DNA from: Pythium myriotylum
Taxonomy: Eukaryota > Oomycota > Peronosporomycetes > Pythiales > Pythiaceae
DNA: 64,000 nucleotides
Reading direction: 5' to 3'
Assembly: GCA_023091665.1 (NCBI GenBank)
Contig: JALJCQ010000017.1
Coordinates: 186,001 to 250,000 of the forward strand
In this document: positions 19,870 through 30,025 of the stretch, in pieces
Layout: every line of letters begins with the position of its first letter
Numbering within the stretch: position 1 is the first letter of the stretch
Notes under the pieces: model-generated
What the model was told of the DNA's origin: nothing
The model's input: only the letters and a program-made list of their open reading frames with translations
Database searches by the model: none
Made by a program: the position numbers and the translations under genes

Positions 19870-22800
19870 TTACCGGCCCCAGCCATGGTGGAGCTGCTGC
19901 TGCTCCTGCTTGAGCCGTTGCTGGGTCTTCATCACTTCCTCGTACAGCAGATCTTTGAGAAGCTGCGGGTCCCAGGGCATCTGCGAGTAGTCAAACTGCT
20001 CTAGACGCGCCGTCACGTCCGCTCGGCACGGCTGCTCCATGCTCGGGTCTCGCCACTGGCTCACGTACGGGTGCTCGAGCGCCTCGGCGGCCGTGATGCG
20101 GTTCGCCGGGTCGAACTGGAGCAGCTTGTCGAGCAGGTCGAGCCCCTCCGGGTTGGCCTCGGGGAACACTTCCTGCCAATCCACTTTGTTCACGTGCTGG
20201 CTCTGCGCGAGGAACTGGCGCCCGGCGTAGCGTCGCGCGACTGGGTTGTCGCAGAAGTTAAATGTTTTGGGTGTGCCCACAATCTCGATGATCACCTTGA
20301 GCTGGTCCACGTAAGACGAGCCCGGGAAGAGGATGCGGCGGCCCAGCAGCTCGCCGAGAATGCAGCCGATGGACCACATGTCCACGGCCTTGGTGTACGC
20401 GTTCGCGAGCAGCAGCTCGGGTGCTCGGTACCACCGTGTCACCACATATTCAGACAGACCTTCGGCCAGATCCTGGTCCTTCGCATGACGTGCGAGTCCG
20501 AAGTCACAGATCTTGAGACGGCAGTCCGAGTTTACGAGGATGTTGCTGGGCTTGAGATCGCGGTGGAGCACGTTCGCCGAGTGCAAGTAGTGGATGCCAC
20601 AGAGCAACTGGTAGATGAAGAACTGGATCTGGTCGTCGCTCAAGTGCTCCTTCGAGTGGATTACGCGGCAGAGATCCATCTCCATGAGCGGCTGGATAAT
20701 GTAGAGATCCTCAAAGTGGTCGTAATCCAGCGGCTTCTGCAGCTCGTGGGTCTCCATCAAGCACGGGTGCGAGCCTAACTCGTTCATGAGCTTGATCTCG
20801 CGCAGCGCCAGCATCGCCACTTTCGGGTGGCGCAGGAACTGCGGCAGTTTCTTGATCGCATACGTGCCGCCGTTCACGAAGTCGCTCGCCGCGATCACTT
20901 CGCCGTACGTGCCCTTGCCCACGATCTTGACCATCCGGTACTTCTCAGCAAGCTGGTAGCGTACGCCACTGATGACAAACTGGTGCATGATCTCCTCCTG
21001 ATCGTTGTTGTGGGTCAGCTTGGACGCGCTGCTCGTGAGTGCACGCAGTCCATTCTTCGCCAACGCTGCGACCGAATTGCCTTCGCTCTCTCCCTCGTCG
21101 TCACTCGCGTCGGATCCTGCGACGCTGTCTCGCTGCCACAAGAAAGACCGTCGAGATGACATGGACGCCGCAGACGACCGTTGTCGAGTTCGTCGCTGAT
21201 GGCGAGCAGCCGAAAGAGACGAAATGGTCAAGGCCAGCACGAGCTTGCCGAAGAATCCTTGGTGGTCATTGGAGAGCACGTAGCTCTGGTAATCTGCCGG
21301 GGCCGATCCACCGGCGTGGGACGGCGACGACGTCGTGGACGGACTCGGGGTCGGTCGCTTGTAGTTCAGGAAGTTGGCCAAGTTGACAAGCGTCCGCGCG
21401 ACGACCTCGTGGTTCGACTCTCGACAGAATTCAATCAGAAGAAGCGTGTTGTCGTCACGCGACAACCGATCAAACTGCAGATACAACAACTGGTTATAGA
21501 CGTACACGAGACTAATGGGCGCACCGCCACTTGTCGAGGACGCCGTGCTGCCCACCGGCGACGACGCCGGACGCTGCGTACTCGAAGAAGAAGCTGCTGT
21601 GGTGGCTGCGCCGAACACAAAAGTTGGGCCGTTGGTTGTGTGGTCCTGATGTTTGCTCGCGTCGATCTCGATTGGCACTTCGATCGGCGCGGCCGACCGC
21701 GATTGCGCTTCTGTGTGCCACACGCCGTCAAACTCGTTCGTGTCGAGCGAGCACCGCACGAAGAATTTCTGCTCCGAGACAAACCACAACATCTCAAGTC
21801 AGCCAACGGTCTCCACGTGCAAGATCCCAGAGCGGCTTTACTCACGTCTTTCTGCATGAGCTCGCGCGACCGCACGTCGGCGACCTGCGACAAGTTGATC
21901 GTGACGATGTAGCCACCGACAAACGATTCGCGGATGCGTTCCGTGAGCGACGGTAGCATGAGGTTGGTCGTGAACCCGGGCGCCTTGAACACGACGCTCG
22001 AGGCCACGACGTCGCCAAAGATTTCCCACCGACTCGCGAGTCCGCCTCCATTGGGCTTGAAATGGAGCTTGTGTGTGAACTGCTGCATGAACGTGGCCTG
22101 GTTGTAGCGCACCTGCATGGTCTCACGGCCACTGATCACGACAATGCGGTTGTTTTTGCCCGTCTCGTCCTCTTCGATCTCGATGCGCTCGACGATAAAC
22201 TGCTCAAAGCGCGCCGACTCGGCCACGCGCGAAAAGTACTCGAGGATGCCGTTGTAGCCGCGGTACTTGCCTTCGAAGGGCACCATGGGCAGGTAATTGG
22301 AGCGCAAGATCACATCCGGACTCAGCAGCGAGAAGAACCGCGTCATGACGCGGTCCTGGGGCAGCGGCACGTGGGTCTTGCGCATCGGTTGCGAGGGCGA
22401 GACCGAGAGGAGCGTCGTCTGGATCTTGCTGCTCTTGGGCGGCGTCGCGGGCTCACCGCCAGAAGCCGCGTCGCCGTGGACTGTCTCGCCTGGTGCGACG
22501 CCACCACTGCTCGCGGGCTGCTGCAAGAGCTCCATCGAGACGAGCTCGCTGAGCGCCGAGGCGAAGAACTCGTAGGCCTTGTAAAAGTCGTCGACGCTCG
22601 TGCGCAGCTTCTTGACGGCTGGACGCATGGTGCCGCCGGCGTCGTAGTCGGTGATGGCGTTGGCGGCGACGTGGAGCCAGAGGAACTTGCTCGCGTCCGA
22701 GTTGGTGCGGAAGTGGAGCTGGTGGCCTTTCTCGGTCTCAAACGTGAAGCGGAAGGGCGAGACGGCGGCGTCCGAGTGCGTGGGCGAGCCCGAGGCCGTT

Positions 22801-23198
22801 GCGGCGCCCGGCGCGCTCTCTTCGACGTCCCAGACGCGCGTGAGCGCCACGCGGTCGGCGAAGCCGAACTTGCCTTTCTTGATCTTGGACTTTTCGGGCT
22901 GGCGGCGCGCGTCTTCCTCGGTGAGGTAGCAGTAGAGCGAGCGTCCGCGCAGCACAAAGTAGTACGTCTCCCAGTGCTTGAGCCAGTCCGAGCGCTTCTG
23001 GAGGTAGCCTTCCCAGTGGAAGCGCAGGCGGACGCTCGCCGGGATGGCCGAGACGGAGACGACCGAGGACGCCGCGGACGAAGACGCGTCGTCCGGCGCG
23101 AGCAGCGAGCTCTGCGAGGTGACCGAGGGCGCGTTCGACGGCGCGGGAGACGGCGCGTCGACCAGCGCGCGCGGGAACGCGCCTGCGAGCGTCGCCAT
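19870..23198 (-). CDS. MAP kinase fused to PH, NTF2-like and C2-like domains
   Basis: Two exons on the minus strand: 23198-21846 (451 codons) and 21792-19870, joined across a 53-nt intron (GTGAGT at 21845, TTGAG at 21793), both phase 0, giving about 1091 aa. Residues 60-185 form a PH domain (HWEGYLQKRSDWLKHWETYY ... FLWLHVAANAI). Residues about 270-400 (SLLSPDVILRSNYL, YRGYNGILEYFSRV) look like an NTF2/SnoaL fold. The start of exon 2 resembles a C2-like beta domain (VYVYNQLLYLQFDRLS). The kinase domain is near 735-1040: GKGTYGEV, AIKKL, HRDLKPSN, DFGLAR and WYRAPE. The activation loop reads S898-E-Y900 in place of the usual T-x-Y. It is a CMGC/MAPK. The kinase frame ends HHGWGR followed by TAA within CGGTAAGC, which also looks like a splice donor, so a further short exon is possible. 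Confidence 0.88.
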
Positions 23199-23486
23199 GG
23201 CGCCACGGAGAGGGGGAGGAAGTGCCGCGCGACGAGCTCTCGGGGCCGTGCTGAGACACCGAGTTGTTCTGGCTCGATGTACTGAGGTAGAAGAATTCCG
23301 TCCGAAGACAGCGCTCCCATTGGCGGAAATAAGTGAGTAGTACCATGTATTCCATTATGGTAATTAGGTTGGCGTGTTCTCATTGGTGGAAAATATGAAT
23401 GGAGTGACCCCTCTGGAGCTCCTCGTGGGAAACCATTCCTCCCGAGGAGCTCCAGAGCCGACAAGCGAGCGAGAGAGAGCGAGAGG

Positions 23487-23791
23487 ATGATCGTGCCCGT
23501 GCGCTGCTTCACGTGCGGCAAAGTGCTCGCCAACAAGTGGGAGACGTACCTCGGGCTGCTGCGCGCCGACTACACGGAGCGCGACGCGCTGGACGAGCTC
23601 TCGCTCAAGCGCTACTGCTGCCGCCGCATGATGCTCACGCACGTGGATCTCATCGAGAAGCTGCTCCACTACAACACGGGCGGTGCGTGGACGGACCTGG
23701 TCGCTGGAGACGCAGTGAAGGGGCAACGGACTGATGAGAATTGGTGTTTGTGTGTGTGTGTGGATGAGCAGCGATCGAGCGGGAGGAATAG
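23487..23791 (+). CDS. RPB10: RNA polymerases I/II/III subunit RPB10 (RPABC5)
   Basis: Two exons: 23487-23682 and 23772-23791, with an 89-nt intron (GTGCGT...GAGCAG). The spliced protein is 71 aa, the normal size for the family. It opens [19 protein letters not shown] and has the zinc ligands Cys7, Cys10, Cys44 and Cys45 (KRYCCRRM), followed by the conserved [12 protein letters not shown]. The tiny second exon adds AIEREE after the split Gly/Ala codon and then a stop. Without splicing the frame would run on for 120 non-conserved residues, which is why the intron is preferred. RPB10 is shared by the three nuclear RNA polymerases. It is divergent from the MAP kinase gene with 288 bp between start codons. 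Confidence 0.93.
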
Positions 23792-24086
23792 ACCGGTGCC
23801 GGTGGAAAGAGAGAGAAGGCTTGTCCGAGTTCCTTCGTTGCCGACCCGACCCGACCCGACCACCCCTCCAGAGCATGTGCCACTAGTTTACGCGCGCTTC
23901 ATTGCACCCTATGCATTTAATTTACGACAAGTATCTTTTGCTGCCACGCGTGTCTTGCATGCAGCGTCGAGGTTGGTAGGGGCACGGGTGAGCTTCACGA
24001 CAAGGACAAAAAAGCGAGAGCGAGGCCGGCGGATCGACTACTGAACGCATGTTAACGGTTTCATGACGCAGATTCCTACGCAATTC

Positions 24087-25538
24087 TCATTCTAAATAGC
24101 GGCGGCGCACGGTCATGCGGCCGTTCTCGGCGTTGAAGTAGCCGCGCACGAGGAAGCGGCCGTAGCGGTTCTTGCCCTCGCCGAAAACCTCGTACCTCGG
24201 GTCGTCCTCGCGCGGCGGCTGGCCATCTTCGCCGGCAATCTGCAAGAAGTGGAACTCGATGTGCTCTTCTTTGATCTTCATGATCTTGCCGTTAAACTGC
24301 CTCAGGTTGAAATAGCCGCCGTAGACGCCCGAGAACGGATGCCGGTCGTCGTCGCGGCGACCGTGGATGTAGCCCGACGTGTAGTCAAACTTGCTCACGA
24401 TACCGCGCGTAAAGTCGTTCTCGGTGAACCCCCACAGGCCCGAGAAATGCGCGCGGTGGCCGCCACGCACCGAGTACTCTCCTTTGAGGATCGGGAACTC
24501 GCTGTCGTCGACTGCGATGCTTTCAAACACGTCAAACTTCTTCGGTACGCTCGTGTACACTGGCGTTGGCGTGTAGGACGGCGGCGGCGTCGCGTGGGTC
24601 CTCTTGCGTGGCTGGGGCGCGGGCTTTTTCCTGTTCTTCTTCCAGTTCGTCGAGGATCGTCGGCGGCCGAACTCGTCCTCGCTTTGCTCTGGGTCGCTGC
24701 TCGAGCACGTCTCTTCGCCTTCCGAGCGCCGTCGCTTGGTGGCTGAGCCACGCTCAATCTCGGACGCGAACGAGTCGTTCGGCAGCAGGAAGACGTCGAC
24801 GTCGTCGTCCTCGTTGGGCTCCGAGGCCACGACGCCCACGATCTCCATGCCGTCGGCCTCAAGGTCGTGGCGCTGGAACCACTGCTCGGCGTCGACGTCT
24901 TCCTCCTCGTCTTCCGACTCGGGCTTGATGGGCTCACGAAGCTTGAGCTCGGTTGCCTGCTTGTACTGGTGCGTGACGTCTTCGATCTCCGAGTCGGACG
25001 AGTCCGAGCTGCTCGAGCTCTCGGAGCCGCTCGAAGAGCTACTGCTGCTGGAGCTGCTCGACGGGTCCTCGGGATCCACAACCACGACCGTGGCCGCGGC
25101 ATCCGCGACCACGGCAGCGGACGCCGCACGCGGCGTGGCGTCCACACTGGCGGCCGGCTCGCCATCCGCAATCACCGCGTCCACAGCGGCCGCGACCACC
25201 TCGGCCACGACCGCCTCCGCGTCCACAGGCTTCTCGTCCACATTTTTTTCGACCGTGTTTTTTTCGTCCGCAGGTTTCTCGTCCGCGGCTGTTTCGTCCG
25301 CAGTTTTTTCATCGGCAGGTTTCTCGCTGACAGGCTTGTCGGCCGCAGTTTTTTCGTCCGCCGCGTTGCCAACGTTGGCGTTGGCGTTTTCGTCCGCGGC
25401 GACGGCGTCGTGGTCGTGGTCGTCCACGAGGTCGTTCAGGTCGAGCGTGCCGTCGGAGGCCACGCTCTCGACGTCGTCCTGCGACGGCACGACGCCCGCG
25501 AACGTCTCCTCCGTGATCTCGAGCAGCTCCGAGGCCAT
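24087..25538 (-). CDS. Hypothetical acidic protein with a conserved beta-rich C-terminal domain
   Basis: A 483-aa single-exon protein starting MASELLEITEETFAG. Residues about 55-100 form a degenerate repeat of Asp-Glu-Lys units (ADEKTAAD, EKPADEK and variants). A poly-Ser run follows near 160-180, then an acidic stretch (PESEDEEEDVD) and basic linkers (NWKKNRKKPAPQPRKR). The last 140 residues look like a globular, strand-rich domain: SEFPILKGEYSVRGGHRAHF, FSGVYGGYFNLRQFNGK, and GEGKNRYGRFLVRGYFN. I cannot name the domain; the G-E-G-x-N-R-x-G-R-F motif looks family-specific. It faces RPB10 tail to tail. Confidence 0.75.
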   Translation of the reverse strand: MASELLEITEETFAGVVPSQDDVESVASDGTLDLNDLVDDHDHDAVAADENANANVGNAADEKTAADKPVSEKPADEKTADETAADEKPADEKNTVEKNVDEKPVDAEAVVAEVVAAAVDAVIADGEPAASVDATPRAASAAVVADAAATVVVVDPEDPSSSSSSSSSSSGSESSSSSDSSDSEIEDVTHQYKQATELKLREPIKPESEDEEEDVDAEQWFQRHDLEADGMEIVGVVASEPNEDDDVDVFLLPNDSFASEIERGSATKRRRSEGEETCSSSDPEQSEDEFGRRRSSTNWKKNRKKPAPQPRKRTHATPPPSYTPTPVYTSVPKKFDVFESIAVDDSEFPILKGEYSVRGGHRAHFSGLWGFTENDFTRGIVSKFDYTSGYIHGRRDDDRHPFSGVYGGYFNLRQFNGKIMKIKEEHIEFHFLQIAGEDGQPPREDDPRYEVFGEGKNRYGRFLVRGYFNAENGRMTVRRRYLE

Positions 25539-25803
25539 CGCCGTCGTTCGAAATCCACCGATCCACCGCTTCCAACTTTTTTTTTCTTTTCTTCCAAGGG
25601 TGGGTCCTTCTACCAGAAAAAACGTACTTCAACGAAACGCTCCAGTACTTCGTGAACGAAACGCACTTAACCACAATGTACCCCTTTCGAATTTAAGAGT
25701 CTGGGTTCAGCGATCCGCGTGGTCCACATAACAGCAACATAACGCCCCCAAGTGTCGAAGACGTGAAGGCTCAGTCCCCCATCGCGAAGAGCTACGATCG
25801 AAG

Positions 25804-26300
25804 ATGCAGCACTGCGGCGCGCGCAAGCGCGAGTGGAGCGCGACAACCGGCGACCCGAGTGCGCCGGCAGACAGGGCGCTCGGCGGCGGTGCCGGGCGCG
25901 CCGGTCTGGGCGCCGAGGGCGGCGAGGTGATCGAGAAAGAGCTCAAACGGCTGCGACTCGCGCGAGAAGACTGTCGGTGACCCCTTGAGGAAGACCTGGC
26001 GCGTGGCTGAGATGACTAACGGCGGAACTGGGCTGTGCAGATGACTACGACGAGAGGATACCCATGCAGCCGTTTGCTGACGACGGCGACGTGGACATGG
26101 ACAGCGGCGCCGCTCACCAGCTCCAGGTGTACAGCCCTCGGGTCGACTACCGCCCCATTAACACGACGCTGCGCGAGTGCCACTACCTACGGCAACTGCG
26201 CAAGTTCCAGGCCGAGCGCGTGAGCTACTTGGAGCGACGCGCGCCCACAGACGCCGCGGCGGCGGCTGTCATGCACGCCATGCAAGGCCGGCGGCGGTGA
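25804..26300 (+). CDS. Small two-exon hypothetical protein
   Basis: Exon 1, 25804-25972, begins MQHCGARKREWSATTG and is too short to be obvious alone. The intron is 25973-26040 (68 nt, donor GTCGGT fitting GTNNGT, acceptor TGTGCAG). Exon 2, 26041-26300, continues DYDERIPMQPFADDGDVDMD ... RECHYLRQLRKFQAERVSYL. The joined length is about 142 aa. A second donor, four bases further on (GTGACC), would put an immediate stop after this acceptor, so the first is preferred. The N-terminal helix EVIEKELKRLRL and the C-terminal helix suggest a small helical, possibly nuclear protein. No family is recognised. It is divergent from the preceding acidic-protein gene, 265 bp apart. Confidence 0.6.
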
Positions 26301-26412
26301 GGACCACGGACGATGACGATTTCCCCAGTTTTGCATTCCCCATTACTATTTTTTTGCTGCTATTCAATGCTTTCATGATAACCATACCACGGCAAATCTG
26401 CTTCGCCTTGTT

Positions 26413-26775
26413 TCAGAACCCGAGACCTCGCTGCAGCACGAGACGCAGGAGCCACGGCGCGGCTGCAGCCATGTCGCTGCGATGGCTCTTGACAATGTCG
26501 ACCGTCGTCGCGATCTGCTCGGCGACGCGAGCGAGGTCCCTCGCTGCCTGGCTCGCGCCGACGCTGAGCGTGTGCCACGCCTGCGCATACTCCGCGACGG
26601 GGTCGAGGTAGGGCACCACGGGCAGCAGCTTCTCAATGGCCATGGGAGGGATCCGCGGGCTTGTTTGCAAGGGCATCCAGCCCGGGGAGCTCATGATCAT
26701 GTCGGCCGGACTGGGCTGCGCGACGACGCGCGTCGATGCCACGACGCCCACCACAACCACGACTGCTGCTCGCAT
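26413..26775 (-). CDS. Small secreted protein
   Basis: A 120-aa protein if started at the ATG at 26775 (MRAAVVVVVGVVASTRVVAQ), which gives a clean signal peptide with a likely cleavage after VVA-Q near residue 19-20. An in-frame ATG at 26820 would add 15 residues ahead of the hydrophobic core and is less signal-like. The mature part is about 100 aa, helical (EYAQAWHTLSVGASQAARDL), without cysteines, RxLR or other recognised effector motif. It lies 121 bp downstream of the cysteine synthase stop, on the same strand. No function can be assigned. Confidence 0.6.
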   Translation of the reverse strand: MRAAVVVVVGVVASTRVVAQPSPADMIMSSPGWMPLQTSPRIPPMAIEKLLPVVPYLDPVAEYAQAWHTLSVGASQAARDLARVAEQIATTVDIVKSHRSDMAAAAPWLLRLVLQRGLGF

Positions 26776-26896
26776 GGTACAAGGCCAAGTGGCCTTTGCA
26801 ATCGCTCTAGACGTCACCATCAGCAGCGGCTGTCAAACATCACATTTCAATTATCGGGGATACCACGCGAGTCTCTTCTCGTACGCGTTCTGCGTC

Positions 26897-27934
26897 TTAC
26901 TTCTTGGGCTCAGGCAGCGTCTCGGTCGGGAGCTGCGCCGCGAACTCGCGCTCGGTCTCGAACAGCGGCGACGACAGGTAGCGCTCGCCGAAGCTCGGGA
27001 GAATGGTCACAATGAGCTTGCCGGCGTTCTCAGGACGGTGCGCGAGCTTGAGCGACGCGACGACCGCGGCACCCGACGACGGGCCCACGAGCATGCCTTC
27101 CTCGAGCGCGAGGCGCTTGGCCATCGCGAACGACTCGGGCACGCTGGCCGTGATGACCTCGTCGATGAGGTCGCGCTGCAGGATCTTGGGCACGAAGCCA
27201 GCGCCGATACCCTGGATCTTGTGCGGCGCCGGGTTGCCACCCGAGAGCACCGGGCTCTCCTCGGGCTCCACGGCGATGATCTTGACGCTCGGCTTGAGCG
27301 GCTTGAGGTAGCGCGCCGTGCCGGTGATGGTACCGCCGGTGCCAACGCCGCTGACGAAGAAGTCGACCTGTCCGTCCGTGTCCTTCCAGACCTCGGGGCC
27401 CGTGGTCTCGACGTGGATCTTGGGGTTGGCCTCGTTCTCGAACTGCTGCAGCGAGAGCGAGTTGGGCGTGTTGCGCACGATCTCCTCGGCCTTCATGACC
27501 GCGCCGGTCATGCCACGCGCGCCGGGCGTGAGCACGACGTTGCAGCCGAACGACTTGAGCAAGATGCGGCGCTCCATGGACATGGAGTCGGGCATGACGA
27601 GCGTGAGCTTGTAGCCGCGCACGGCGGCCGCGAACGCGAGCCCGATGCCCGTGTTGCCGCTCGTGGGCTCGACGATGAGCGTGTCTTTCTTGAGCTTGCC
27701 GCTCTGCTCGGCCGCGAGGATCATGCTGAGTCCGATGCGGTCCTTGACGCTCGCGCAGGGCTCCATGAACTCGCACTTGACGGCGATCTTGGCGTGGGCG
27801 CCCTCGGTCACTTTGTTGAGGTAGACGAGCGGCGTCTTGCCGATGAGCTCGGTCATGTCCTTGGCGATGTTGAGGCTGCGCGCGCCGCGCTGGAGAGCGC
27901 GCGAGGACGCGAGGAGGCGGCGGGAGGCGAGCAT
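26897..27934 (-). CDS. Cysteine synthase (O-acetylserine sulfhydrylase), probably mitochondrial
   Basis: A 345-aa fold-type II PLP enzyme. It catalyses O-acetylserine + sulfide to cysteine + acetate. The start chosen is the ATG at 27934: the first 25 residues ([20 protein letters not shown]) are Arg/Ser/Ala-rich and amphipathic, fitting a mitochondrial presequence; the open frame upstream is not protein-like. Conserved signatures are [16 protein letters not shown] with the PLP lysine at about K64, the substrate loop PTSGNTGIG (90-98), the phosphate loop [10 protein letters not shown], and the C-terminal GPSSGAAV. The protein is full length for the family. It lies upstream of the small secreted-protein gene on the same strand. 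Confidence 0.95.
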   Translation of the reverse strand: MLASRRLLASSRALQRGARSLNIAKDMTELIGKTPLVYLNKVTEGAHAKIAVKCEFMEPCASVKDRIGLSMILAAEQSGKLKKDTLIVEPTSGNTGIGLAFAAAVRGYKLTLVMPDSMSMERRILLKSFGCNVVLTPGARGMTGAVMKAEEIVRNTPNSLSLQQFENEANPKIHVETTGPEVWKDTDGQVDFFVSGVGTGGTITGTARYLKPLKPSVKIIAVEPEESPVLSGGNPAPHKIQGIGAGFVPKILQRDLIDEVITASVPESFAMAKRLALEEGMLVGPSSGAAVVASLKLAHRPENAGKLIVTILPSFGERYLSSPLFETEREFAAQLPTETLPEPKK

Positions 27935-28462
27935 GGGCACGGGGCTCGGAGGCGTGGGGTCGGGAAGTGACCGGAGCTCGCGAGCAGCTCCCGAGAGGCG
28001 GACCGGTGGCAAAACACGTGGGCGCAAACGTCAACGTGGACAAAAGAAGGTGGGAAGGAGGTGTTTGATTAAGGGTACATGTACCTTGTTTTGAGAAAGA
28101 TGGAGGGAGAGTTGTGAAGTTGCAATCTCGGGATGGGTTTTTTGGATCGATTTGCTGATGGAGTGGTTGCAAGATGAGGGTAATTCCACGAAAGACCAAT
28201 GCGGGGATATGATTGGTTAATCTTAGCCAATGAAATCAAAGATCGTAGTCGAGTAGATCTTTGGGGCTCGTTCCGATCGCTGATTGGTGGAAATCTCCCC
28301 ACCGCAGATTGCGCACGCTGCTTCCAAATTGACCGTCTCATCTCCGTGATACTCAACGTTGCTGCAGCTTCTTGATGGCGAGAGAGACATGGGACGAGAG
28401 GATATTAGTATTCTGATCGGCGTGAGGACACAGTATTATTATCTGGTGGTCCCATGTCCAAC

Positions 28463-28480
28463 AGAGAGAGAGAGAGAGAG
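28463..28480. repeat. (AG)9 microsatellite
   Basis: A perfect AG dinucleotide run within the spacer between the cysteine synthase and centrin-like genes. No gene is seen in the 790-bp spacer around it. Confidence 0.8.
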
Positions 28481-28724
28481 CTCGTCTTGAGTGGACAGAT
28501 TCTACCTTTTGTATGGTTTGCGAGGCGATCACCAGTCAATTGTCGAGAGTTTACAGAGTTTTTAAGCAGAAGAAGAGAGAAAGAGCTGCTGGGGAGCTTT
28601 TGAGGGAGATGCGTCGTTGCATTCCGCCTCTATGAAGGCGAGACGTCGGGCTCGGAGACTGTATGATTGCATGAATATTACTACTACGTAGTATGTATCA
28701 AATTTTGCCTCGAGGATCGGTTGC

Positions 28725-29474
28725 TTAGAACTCGGTCGACTGCTTCATGATGGCGAAGAACTCGCTCTCGTCGATCTCGCCGTCCTGGTTCTGGTCGAAC
28801 TCGTCGATCATGGCCTGCAGCTCGTCGTCGCCAAGGTTCTCGCCCAGCTCTTTCGCCACGCGCCGCATTTTCTGCAGCAGCGCAACTCGGTTAGTTAGTA
28901 GTAGTAGTACTTCTACTCCTGCTACGACTACTCAACGTACTCGCAGGGTGATCTTGCCCGAGCCGTCCTCATCAAAGAGCTGGAAGGCTCTCGCGATCTC
29001 CTCGTCGGGGTCTCGCGCCAGGATCTTCCGTCGCACTGTCACAACCAAATCAGTCAGGAGGAAACTCATTACTAGCATAGAGAGCTCAGAACGCACTGAT
29101 CTCCATGTAGTCGTTGAAATCGACGCGCCCCGAGCGGTGAATGTCGACCTCGTCCACCAACGCCACAACCTCCTTCTTGGTCACTTGGAACCCAAGCGCT
29201 CGCATCAGCACCTTGACCGCCACGAAAAAAAAACTCATGAGTAACACGCCACAAAACTCCCTCACATCGCTGGGGAGCTCGTTCGTAGCTCTACCTTGAG
29301 CTCGTGGTAGTCGATCGAGCCGTGCTTGTCGGCGTCGAAGAGCTCAAAGGCCTCTTTGAGTTCTTTCTTCTGGTCGTCCTGGAGCTCCTGGCGCACGCGA
29401 CGCTGGCGCATCTGACGCGCCGACGAGAGCGCCGAGCTCTTGTCGGCCGTGCGCGCGCGGCTGTTGAGGCTCAT
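28725..29474 (-). CDS. Centrin-like EF-hand protein, four exons
   Basis: Exons on the minus strand: 29474-29295, 29211-29097, 29035-28941 and 28871-28725, joined by introns of 83, 61 and 69 nt with GTAGAG, GTGCGT and GTACGT donors. All junction phases agree and the product is 178 aa, normal for centrin. A basic N-terminus ([14 protein letters not shown], then RQRRVRQEL) precedes four EF-hands: [50 protein letters not shown] and [17 protein letters not shown]. Hands 1, 3 and 4 have good calcium ligands; hand 2 ([12 protein letters not shown]) is less acidic. The C-terminus [11 protein letters not shown] resembles the centrin tail. Centrins act in basal bodies and microtubule-organising centres, in keeping with flagellate zoospores. 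A calmodulin-like protein is the alternative, but the spacing and basic head favour centrin. Confidence 0.88.
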
Positions 29475-30025
29475 GGTCGAATCGAGGGGAGAGAATTGCA
29501 ATGCTGGACGCGTCTCTTCGGAGACCCACGTGGTAGAAATCGTAGAAGAGATGTAGCCATTTCTAAAATGGATGGCTACTTTTTCTCAGCCACAAATGAG
29601 AGATCTCTCGTCTGGGAGGGAAGTTCCCGCTGTTCCAAGAGCTACCGTGTGATGTCGGCTTCAACGTGTCGGTGGCGTAATGGATGAAAAGGCTCGATAA
29701 GGACCTGCCACACGTCTTCGCCATGCATCCTTCTCCCCCTCTTCCCCCCGTCTCCAAGCTTGTCACGGCCCCACGCTTGACTGCTATGTTCACGAACACA
29801 CCGCGTTTTCAGAACCACGAGCCGTCGACTGAGAGACTAGGAGGTATTCGTAAGTGTTCTCGAAATAGACAAATAAAAACAAAGCGCTCTGCGCATCTGT
29901 GCAGACGAAAGAAAGTTATCAAGCGAATGTTCGAAGACCTTCGCGCCTCCACGTTCGAGAGTTTCAGGAAGGAGGGCAGGAGCTACACTGACGCAACAAA
30001 GGCGGCACTCTGACGCGCCCTTCAA
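29475..30025. other. Spacer between the centrin-like gene and paralogue 1
   Basis: No gene is well supported. A 109-codon plus frame (29684-30013) is open but shows no family resemblance. The last 30 bp (about 29995-30025) weakly resemble the 5' coding end of paralogues 2 and 3, but in another frame. Confidence 0.4.

Noticed and set aside
22062..23285. 407-codon plus-strand ORF opposite the PH-MAPK gene
   Set aside because: Shadow frame; the minus strand has clear PH and NTF2-like sequence.
23683..24044. Long C-terminal extension of RPB10 by read-through
   Set aside because: The family ends at about 70 residues, and an intron at 23683-23771 gives the normal tail.
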